Source of the DNA: Planctomycetota bacterium
GTDB lineage: Bacteria; Planctomycetota; GCA-002687715; DRQF01
Length of the DNA stretch: 7,508 nt
Assembly: GCA_024275615.1 (NCBI GenBank)
Contig: JAJRYU010000695.1
Location: forward strand, 1 to 7,508
Reading direction: 5' to 3'
The first letter of the stretch is position 1. Every line of letters starts with the position of its first letter. Made by a program: the position numbers and the translations under genes. Shown in pieces: positions 1 through 5,444 of the stretch. A model generated the notes under the pieces. That model was given only the letters and a program-made list of their open reading frames with translations, had not been told where the DNA came from and searched no databases.

Positions 1-2
1 AG

Positions 3-464
3 CGGCCAACGAAAATGGACCATGTGGCGCTAGCCGAGATTGGGTTGAGACAGCTGGACAGTGACGTAGATGACACAGAAGACCAAGCTGAGCGTCAGAA
101 GGTCAGCACGTGGATCGAAGCCAGCAAACCCCCTCATGCGCGGATATCGATCGCCGAGACCACATTGAAATGTGCGACCTGCCACGCCAACGATGATCGC
201 CATTTTAAGCTCTTTGGTATGGATTGCTCCGCTTGTCATGCCACGGACCGATGGACAATCCCCGAATATCGTCACCCACCGGCAAACTCCATGGACTGCG
301 CCCAGTGTCACCAGGCTCCTCCCAGCCATTACATGGGGCACTTCAAGATGATATCCGCCAAAGTCGCAGGAAAACCCCATGCGCGGGTTGACCAGTGTTT
401 TCAATGTCATCAGACGACTTCTTGGCCGGACATCTTGGGTGCGGGTTGGTATAAACACCACTAA
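3..464 (+). CDS. Multihaem c-type cytochrome, C-terminal part (5' end outside window)
   Basis: Probable periplasmic or membrane-attached electron-transfer protein that carries several covalently bound c-type haems. Counting from the first ATG (base 15), four CXXCH haem-attachment motifs are visible: CATCH at residues 53-57, CSACH at 71-75, CAQCH at 95-99 and CFQCH at 128-132. Extra histidines between and after the motifs (for example residues 87, 105, 109, 122, 148 and 149) could be distal ligands for bis-His haems. A tryptophan follows two of the motifs at a short distance, as in cytochrome c3/c7-like multihaem domains. The frame is open to the left edge with no stop, there is no signal peptide after the ATG at 15, and c-type cytochromes must be exported. 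The gene therefore most likely starts upstream and this is only its C-terminal part. It ends in TAA at 462-464. The donor, acceptor and total haem number cannot be read from this fragment. Confidence 0.85.
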   Translation, partial: RPTKMDHVALAEIGLRQLDSDVDDTEDQAERQKVSTWIEASKPPHARISIAETTLKCATCHANDDRHFKLFGMDCSACHATDRWTIPEYRHPPANSMDCAQCHQAPPSHYMGHFKMISAKVAGKPHARVDQCFQCHQTTSWPDILGAGWYKHH

Positions 465-550
465 ACTCACATCTGACTCGATTCTGCTCTCTTGCCCGAT
501 TTTCCGGTATAAGCTTGTATTAGCTAACCTGACCAACGAAAGATGAATTC

Positions 551-1555
551 ATGAGTCGAGTTTTTGTCGCCTACACAGGAGGAACTATCGGCATGTTGCC
601 AGGAGAGGGCGGTTTTGTGCCCATTCCTGGTGAGTTTCTCAATGTCTTCAATAGTCTCGACTTTCTCGGTGACCCTGATCTACCTGAATTCGAAATCGAA
701 GAATTCGACCCCATCCTCGATTCTGCCAACATGAAACCTGGCGATTGGAATCGAATCGCTGCGATCATTGCTTCGAAGTATCGCGAATTTGACGGTTTCG
801 TCGTGCTCCACGGCACCGACACCATGGCCTATACGGCGTCAGCTTTGTCCTTCATGTTGGAAGGCCTGAGGAAACCGGTGATCTTGACCGGGTCGCAGAT
901 CCCCCTGTGTCGGATCAGGAGCGATGGTCGTCGCAACGTCGTTGAGGCGATGATGTTGGCCGGGCACTACGCGTTGCCCGAAGTCTGCATCCATTTTGGT
1001 GGGCGCCTCTTGCGCGGGAATCGGTCAACCAAAGTGAGCTCGGCGGCCCTCAAAGCATTTGACTCCCCCAATTTCCCTTTCCTCGGCAGAGTTGGAACGA
1101 GTTTTAAGGTCCGAGACGACTTGGTACGGCGCAGTCCTCACGGTGCTCTGAGAGTCCACTCGTTGGGGCAATCACGGGTCGGGGCGCTTCGTCTTTTTCC
1201 CGGGATCGGCGCAGAGGTCTTGGAGAACATTCTTCTGCCTCCACTCCAAGGTCTTGTTCTCGAATGTTATGGCGTCGGCAATGCCCCTGTCGCCGATGGC
1301 AAGATCCCTGAAGTGATCAAAGCGGCGAACGACAGAGGAGTGGTGGTTGCGATCGCAAGTCAGTGCTTGGATGGCACTGTTGAACTTTCTGGGTACGCAA
1401 CAAGTTCGGCTTTGGCGAAGGCCGGTGCGATCAGTGGATTGGACATGACAGTGGAAGCACTCATGACCAAGATGATGTACCTCATCGAGCTTGGTCTCCC
1501 TGCGGAACAAGTGAAGGCTCGCTTGCAATCGAATTTGCGAGGTGAATTGAGCTAG
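551..1555 (+). CDS. ansA: Type I (cytoplasmic) L-asparaginase
   Basis: Hydrolyses L-asparagine to aspartate and ammonia in the cytoplasm. The 334-residue product is close to the length of E. coli AnsA (about 338) and can be aligned to it by eye along its whole length. The N-terminal signature AYTGGTIGM (residues 7-15) supplies the nucleophile, Thr12. The second signature LHGTDTMAYTASALSFML (86-103) supplies the Thr89-Asp90 pair, followed by GSQIPL (114-119). Lys161 in RGNRSTK is the expected catalytic lysine. YGVGNAP (240-246), GYAT (281-284) and the C-terminal NLRGEL (328-333) are also family hallmarks. There is no signal peptide, which fits the cytoplasmic type I form rather than the periplasmic type II. 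The start at 551 places the first signature at the usual distance from the N-terminus; the ribosome binding site is weak (GAAAG just upstream). The 86-bp gap to the cytochrome suggests its own promoter; a TATAAG at 508-513 is a possible -10 box without a clear -35 partner. Confidence 0.96.
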   Translation: MSRVFVAYTGGTIGMLPGEGGFVPIPGEFLNVFNSLDFLGDPDLPEFEIEEFDPILDSANMKPGDWNRIAAIIASKYREFDGFVVLHGTDTMAYTASALSFMLEGLRKPVILTGSQIPLCRIRSDGRRNVVEAMMLAGHYALPEVCIHFGGRLLRGNRSTKVSSAALKAFDSPNFPFLGRVGTSFKVRDDLVRRSPHGALRVHSLGQSRVGALRLFPGIGAEVLENILLPPLQGLVLECYGVGNAPVADGKIPEVIKAANDRGVVVAIASQCLDGTVELSGYATSSALAKAGAISGLDMTVEALMTKMMYLIELGLPAEQVKARLQSNLRGELS

Positions 1556-1628
1556 ACAAGATGGTTGGGCCCTCCTCAGGGTTGCGCGTAACCATCGTCG
1601 CCTTTGCGGGGCCCAACCATCGTGTCTA
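1553..1628. repeat. Inverted repeat joining two convergent stop codons; possible bidirectional terminator or small palindromic element
   Basis: The arm at 1553-1572 (starting TAGACAAGATGG and ending GGGCCC) is matched by its reverse complement at 1609-1628 with a single mismatch (A1559 opposite G1622), giving about 19 pairs out of 20. Each arm begins with a stop codon: TAG of ansA at 1553-1555, and TAG of lpxD read on the minus strand at 1626-1628. The 36-base interior can form small hairpins, GGTT/AACC at 1580-1593 and CGC/GCG at 1599-1608. The 9-base sequence AACCATCGT occurs twice (1590-1598 and 1615-1623), so the left arm could pair with either copy. Neither side is followed by a clear run of T, so a classical intrinsic terminator is not proven. 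The position between convergent genes still makes a role in ending transcription or protecting 3' ends the simplest reading. Confidence 0.75.
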
Positions 1629-2675
1629 TAGATTGTCAATCTTCTGTTTTAAAGCCTCGATTTCCCTTGCGAGATCCTTAAGTTCTTTCTTCATGACAGG
1701 AAGCCGCGGCATGATGGCTTGGGCCCTGAGAGCAGTCATGTGGTCCAAGGCTGGGGAACCGGAAATCGTACCTTTTTTGTCGACGTTTCGCGCCACCCCT
1801 GACTGAGCACCAATCATGACTTGGTCTGTGATAGTAATATGGCCAACAATGCCCACTTGACCACCGATCATGCAATGGGAGCCTATCGTGGTGCTGCCGG
1901 AAATACCGACTTGAGAAATGATGATGGTGTTCGAGCCAATCTGAACGTTGTGCGCCACTTGAACAAGATTATCGATCTTCGCCCCTTTGCAGATTCTCGT
2001 TTCACCGAATGCCGCGCGATCAACAGTGGTGTTGGAGCCGATTTCTACATCGTCCTCGATGACGACAATGCCCAACTGGGGAACTTTTTCGTTGCGTCCC
2101 TGATTCTGAACGTAACCGAAGCCGTCCCCACCGATGATCGTGCCATCGTGGATTTCGACTCGGTTGCCCAGTTGTGAACCGGACCTGATCGAGACGTTGG
2201 CATGGATCGTGACGTCCTCACCCAGGACACAATCTTCGCCAATGACAACTCCCGGGCTGAGGCGAACATTGTTGCCGATCTTGCTTCTTTTTCCGACACA
2301 CACAAGAGGGCTGATGTCAGGGTTGGAGCCAATATGCGCACACTCGGCAATGATGGCTTGAGGGTGAATCCCCTGAGGTTTTGGACGAGAAAAGAAGAAC
2401 TCTCGCAGAATCGCTGCAAAGGCGACTCGCGGTTGGTCGACCACGATCGTTGTTGCCCCGAGACCGTCGAGACCATCTTGGCAGACGATTGCCCCGGCTT
2501 GGGACCTTCGAGCAGCATCGAGTTTCTTGGGGCCATCGACGAAGGCAAGTTGTGTCGATCCGGCAGAAGCCAAACTCTGTGCACCATTGATTTGCAAGTT
2601 TTCATCGCCAACCACTCTGCCGTGGACAAGAGCAGCCATTGCGGCTACGGTCGTGGGGTTCTTGCTATCCATCAT
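1626..2675 (-). CDS. lpxD: UDP-3-O-(3-hydroxyacyl)glucosamine N-acyltransferase LpxD
   Basis: Third step of lipid A synthesis in the Raetz pathway: transfers a 3-hydroxyacyl chain from acyl carrier protein to the 2-amino group of UDP-3-O-acylglucosamine, in the cytoplasm, as a homotrimer. The product is 349 residues (E. coli 341). Residues 1-100 form the uridine-binding N-terminal domain. Hexapeptide repeats of a left-handed beta helix run from about 103 to 295. The family hallmark GGDGFGY is at 182-188, followed by PQLG and EIGSNTTVDR. His242 in VAHNVQIG matches the catalytic histidine. The C-terminal segment from about 328, rich in Lys, Glu and Leu, is the expected helix. The start is MetMet, with ATG at 2675-2673 or 2672-2670; neither has a strong Shine-Dalgarno sequence. 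The usual neighbours (bamA, skp, fabZ, lpxA, lpxB) are absent, so it is a stand-alone copy here. The related O-acyltransferase LpxA is shorter and lacks the GDGFGY-containing pattern and the N-terminal domain. Confidence 0.95.
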   Translation of the reverse strand: MMDSKNPTTVAAMAALVHGRVVGDENLQINGAQSLASAGSTQLAFVDGPKKLDAARRSQAGAIVCQDGLDGLGATTIVVDQPRVAFAAILREFFFSRPKPQGIHPQAIIAECAHIGSNPDISPLVCVGKRSKIGNNVRLSPGVVIGEDCVLGEDVTIHANVSIRSGSQLGNRVEIHDGTIIGGDGFGYVQNQGRNEKVPQLGIVVIEDDVEIGSNTTVDRAAFGETRICKGAKIDNLVQVAHNVQIGSNTIIISQVGISGSTTIGSHCMIGGQVGIVGHITITDQVMIGAQSGVARNVDKKGTISGSPALDHMTALRAQAIMPRLPVMKKELKDLAREIEALKQKIDNL

Positions 2676-2905
2676 GGGCTCATTGCTTTCATTGTCAGAA
2701 AGGACGTGTTTATGTGCTGGGCGTGGCCACCGGTAACTTGTCTGGATCCATCATGCACCGGGGAGTACTGCGCTTCAAGGGCGCCAGTTGGTCGGAACCA
2801 TTGAGGCACACGATGGCAGGAAAGAACGGCCGCGGATCCCATAATCCTGCAGAGAAGCACCGTGCGCACTTGATGGGAGGCCGTGCCTTCGGACATACTT
2901 GCCTT
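2676..2905. other. Divergent intergenic region between lpxD and modA
   Basis: This 230-bp stretch must hold the promoters of both lpxD (leftward) and modABC (rightward). The rightward frame of modA stays open through it, but the translated residues resemble no known domain and would precede a signal peptide, so I do not treat it as coding. CATAAT at 2840-2845 is a possible -10 box for modA, but no convincing -35 element sits about 17 bases upstream. I see no ModE-type palindrome (paired TATATA half-sites), no recognisable molybdenum-cofactor riboswitch and no tRNA. The 10-mer ATCCATCATG occurs at 2667-2676 (the lpxD start) and again at 2746-2755. Confidence 0.5.
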
Positions 2906-3664
2906 ATGAAAACAGCGCTCTTCTTATTCGTGATTTGTCTCTGGGGAGTTGCCTGTGACCACGGCGCTCCGGAAGAGACGCCCCTTAGGGTCGCCGTCGC
3001 TGCCAACTTCAAACCGATTCTGAATGATTTGGCTCAGAGTTTTCAAGAAGAGACCGGAATCGAGGTGGTCGTCAGTACAGGGTCCAGCGGTATTCTTTTT
3101 GCTCAGATCGAAAATGGCGCGCCCTTTGACATTTTCTTGAGTGCTGATGAAAGTCGCCCACGGACTTTGGTGCAAAAAGAGCTGGGGAAAAGCGAGACTC
3201 TTTTTTGCTATGCTCAGGGCCGCCTTGTGTTGGCATGTGCCCAAGATCGTCATCTTCCTCAAGAAGTTCGCCAACTAGCAGATCTTGCGCCTTTGGATCT
3301 TGCCATCGCCAATCCCAAATTGGCACCCTTTGGTCAGGCGGCGCTTGCCGCTCTTGGTGATGACAAGGAAACACTCCAGGCGTTGGGAATCAAACTTGTT
3401 CGCGGGGAGAACGTTGCTCAAGCATGGCATTTCTTGGTGACGGGCGCAGTTGACTATGCCCTCGTTCCCCTGTCCATGGCGCAGACCGGAGACATGGAAT
3501 TTGTAGAGATTTCAACGAAGAGGTATGAACCCATCAGGCAATTTGGTGTTGTACTCGCGAGGACGCGGAAGCTAAAGGCTGCCAGGCGTTTCATGAAGTT
3601 CATAAGAAGCTCGCCGTCACGGGAACGTATCGAAGCTGCCGGCTATGAGGTGTCAAGAAAATGA
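2906..3664 (+). CDS. modA: Molybdate/tungstate ABC transporter substrate-binding protein (ModA2-like, probable lipoprotein)
   Basis: Captures molybdate (or tungstate) outside the inner membrane and delivers it to ModB. With the start at ATG 2906 the product has 252 residues. Residues 1-16 form a hydrophobic signal sequence ending WGVAC, with Cys17 as the likely lipidated residue. The mature part resembles Azotobacter-type ModA: VAVAANF (29-35), STGSSG (57-62), NGAPFDIFLSADESRP (70-85), ANPKLAPFG (135-143), GENVAQAWHFLVTG (167-180) and PIRQFGVVL (209-217). Asn35 and the Ser60-Ser61 pair sit where the oxyanion ligands lie in this subgroup. The frame stays open upstream, with another ATG at 2873 and further ones up to 2639. 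I chose 2906 because it puts the signal peptide at the N-terminus, although no good Shine-Dalgarno sequence lies just before it. The TGA stop overlaps the modB start by 4 bases. Preference for Mo or W cannot be decided by eye. Confidence 0.93.
   Translation: MKTALFLFVICLWGVACDHGAPEETPLRVAVAANFKPILNDLAQSFQEETGIEVVVSTGSSGILFAQIENGAPFDIFLSADESRPRTLVQKELGKSETLFCYAQGRLVLACAQDRHLPQEVRQLADLAPLDLAIANPKLAPFGQAALAALGDDKETLQALGIKLVRGENVAQAWHFLVTGAVDYALVPLSMAQTGDMEFVEISTKRYEPIRQFGVVLARTRKLKAARRFMKFIRSSPSRERIEAAGYEVSRK
3647..3652 (+). promoter_or_regulatory. Ribosome binding site of modB
   Basis: GAGGTG lies 8 bases before the modB ATG at 3661, inside the last codons of modA. It supports translation starting at 3661 and translational coupling across the ATGA overlap. 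Confidence 0.6.
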
Positions 3665-4350
3665 CCGTCTTTCTCGCCTCTCAGTCAGCTTGGCCAGCGA
3701 TCATGTTGACGCTTAAACTGGCCTTCTTCACCACCTTGTCTCTCCTGGTCATTGGCTTGCCCTTATCATGGTGGTTAGCGAGAACGAGATTCCGCGGGCG
3801 CATTCTCATTGAGGCTCTTGTGGCTCTGCCCCTTGTGCTGCCACCCACGGTTCTTGGCTTCTATCTTCTTGTGGCCTTGGCGCCTCGGGGGCCACTCGGA
3901 TCGATGTGGAATTTGGTCGGGGGCGGCCGTTTGGTTTTTTCCTTTGCAGGATTGCTCATTGGTTCCTGCTGCTATTCCTTGCCCTTCATGGTACAGCCGA
4001 TCACTAACGCTTTTGTTGCCATTGGCAATCGTCCTCTGGAGATGGCGGCGTCCTTGGGAGCTGGCCCAATTGATCGTTTTTTTCATGTTGGTATCCCTAT
4101 GGCCAAGCAGTCGATTCTCACTGGTTGTGTCTTGTCCTTCGCACATACTCTGGGTGAATTTGGCGTCGTCTTGATGATCGGAGGCAATGTCGAAGGGATC
4201 ACCGACGTCTTGTCGATTACTATTTATGAGCACGTCGAGAGTCAAGAATATGCCGCTGCTCACCTATTGTCAGCTGGACTCTTGCTCACTTCCTTTGCTG
4301 CTCTGGTCCTGATCCTGCGCCTCACGAGCAAGCGGAGGAGAGTGGCATGA
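3661..4350 (+). CDS. modB: Molybdate ABC transporter permease ModB
   Basis: Inner-membrane channel subunit of the molybdate/tungstate importer; it works as a dimer with ModC on the cytoplasmic side and docks ModA on the periplasmic side. The 229-residue length is typical (E. coli ModB is about the same). Hydrophobic segments fall at roughly 13-38, 48-72, 91-112, 152-175 and 199-220. The family marker LPLVLPPTVLGFYLLV is at 56-71. The cytoplasmic EAA loop that contacts the ATPase is at about 127-146 (EMAASLGAGPIDRFFHVGIP), followed by LSFAHTLGEFGVVLMIGGN at 158-176, which is diagnostic of ModB. The C-terminus is basic (KRRR), as expected for a cytoplasmic tail. It starts inside the modA stop (ATGA at 3661-3664) and ends inside the modC start (ATGA at 4347-4350), so the three genes form one operon. 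The close relative CysT/CysW (sulfate permeases) is less likely given this operon and these motifs. Confidence 0.96.
   Translation: MTVFLASQSAWPAIMLTLKLAFFTTLSLLVIGLPLSWWLARTRFRGRILIEALVALPLVLPPTVLGFYLLVALAPRGPLGSMWNLVGGGRLVFSFAGLLIGSCCYSLPFMVQPITNAFVAIGNRPLEMAASLGAGPIDRFFHVGIPMAKQSILTGCVLSFAHTLGEFGVVLMIGGNVEGITDVLSITIYEHVESQEYAAAHLLSAGLLLTSFAALVLILRLTSKRRRVA
4334..4340 (+). promoter_or_regulatory. Strong ribosome binding site of modC
   Basis: GGAGGAG lies 6 bases before the modC ATG at 4347, within the end of modB. This near-consensus Shine-Dalgarno sequence fixes the modC start and predicts efficient, coupled translation of the ATPase subunit. Confidence 0.8.
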
Positions 4351-5432
4351 CCATCGAATTCTGCGCCAGATTGACACGACCTCAATTCGATTTTGACATC
4401 GACGTCTTGTTGGCGAATGATCGAGTTACCAGTCTCTTTGGCCCCAGCGGTTCAGGCAAGACGACGTTCTTGCGCATTCTCGCCGGTTTTGAGAAGTCTG
4501 CTCAAGGTCGGATTTCCGTTGGTGGCACCGTTTGGCTGGATTCCCAAGCTGGCCTCTTTCTGCCTCCTCACCGGCGGGCGATGGGATGGGTGCCCCAGGA
4601 AGTCGATCTCTTCTCGCATTTGAACATCGAAGGCAACCTCAGATTTGGTGCCAAGCGACTTAGAAAACAAAGAAAAGGCCTGTCATTTGAAGACATCGTG
4701 CGGTGGCTCAACTTGAGCGAGTTCTTGACGAGAGATCCGAGAGAACTTTCCGGTGGACAAAAACAGCGTGTTGCGATTGGCCGGGCTCTTCTCTCCGGTC
4801 CCCGTATTCTTCTCCTTGACGAACCCGTATCCGCTCTCGATAGCGAAGCTCGTTTCGAGATTCTTCCGCTGCTTGATGACTTGCGGCAAAAACTCGAAAT
4901 ACCCATTGTCTACGTCAGTCATTCTCTAACAGAGGTGGCGAGACTTGCTGATGAAGTTGTATGTTTAGAAGCTGGACGAGTATCGAGAAGAGGAGCAACG
5001 AAGGACCTTTTTGCAAGCATTGACTTTGCTCCTGATGCAAGCAGGGAGCAAGGAGCAGTGCTTGAGGCCCATGTCTTTGCTCACGATTTGGCGGATCATC
5101 TATCTCAAGTGCGTACAGTTGCCGGCGACTTGTGGATTCCGCGCACGGATATGGCGATTGGGTCGAGAGTCCGCTTACAAATCTTGGCTCGCGACGTCAG
5201 TATTGCCACGGAATCCGTTGAACACGACAGCATACTCAACGTCCTGCCAGGAGTCGTTTCCAAACTCGAGGAAGTGGCCTTAGGGATATTCGTGGTCAGA
5301 ATTGAGTGCGGTGTGGGCGAGGAAAAAGTCCCCTTGCTCGCTCGATTGACCAAGCGCTCCAAAGAAAAGCTCAAGATCGATCTGGGAAGCCGGGTGTTTG
5401 CTCGCATGAAGAGTGTCGGCCTGCTTGACTAG
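4347..5432 (+). CDS. modC: Molybdate ABC transporter ATP-binding protein ModC
   Basis: Cytoplasmic ATPase that drives molybdate/tungstate import through ModB. The product is 361 residues, the usual ModC length (about 350). The ATPase domain shows Walker A GPSGSGKTT (32-40), Q-loop Gln84 in VPQEVDLFSH, ABC signature LSGGQKQR (134-141), Walker B ILLLDEP (154-160), D-loop SALD (162-165) and switch His192 in YVSHS. All catalytic elements are intact. The phrase RDVSIATES followed by SILNVLPG (282-302) leads into a C-terminal TOBE/Mop-like domain (about 296-357), which in ModC proteins of known function binds the oxyanion and can inhibit transport when metal is plentiful. This domain and the neighbours favour ModC over sulfate or other CUT-type ATPases. 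It overlaps the modB stop by 4 bases. The TAG stop at 5430-5432 lies only 12 bp from the end of the convergent downstream gene. Confidence 0.96.
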   Translation: MTIEFCARLTRPQFDFDIDVLLANDRVTSLFGPSGSGKTTFLRILAGFEKSAQGRISVGGTVWLDSQAGLFLPPHRRAMGWVPQEVDLFSHLNIEGNLRFGAKRLRKQRKGLSFEDIVRWLNLSEFLTRDPRELSGGQKQRVAIGRALLSGPRILLLDEPVSALDSEARFEILPLLDDLRQKLEIPIVYVSHSLTEVARLADEVVCLEAGRVSRRGATKDLFASIDFAPDASREQGAVLEAHVFAHDLADHLSQVRTVAGDLWIPRTDMAIGSRVRLQILARDVSIATESVEHDSILNVLPGVVSKLEEVALGIFVVRIECGVGEEKVPLLARLTKRSKEKLKIDLGSRVFARMKSVGLLD

Positions 5433-5444
5433 GTAGACACCGGG

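Noticed and set aside
506..529. Weak hairpin between the cytochrome gene and ansA (GGT/ACC and AGCT/AGCT)
   Set aside because: The stem is short and interrupted, and no T-run follows, so I do not call it a terminator.
30..536. Open frame of 168 codons on the minus strand opposite the cytochrome
   Set aside because: It is antisense to a frame with four CXXCH motifs, and its translation resembles no known protein.
2045..2629. Long minus-strand frame overlapping lpxD in another phase
   Set aside because: It is a shadow of lpxD, whose own frame carries all the family motifs.
2667..2755. Repeated 10-mer ATCCATCATG at 2667-2676 and 2746-2755
   Set aside because: One copy is the lpxD start codon region and the flanks do not match. 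Two copies of a 10-mer are weak evidence for an operator or duplication.
2676..2905. A molybdenum-cofactor riboswitch or ModE operator upstream of modA
   Set aside because: These would make sense before a molybdate operon, but I find neither paired TATATA-type half-sites nor the conserved segments and pairing of the Moco RNA motif.
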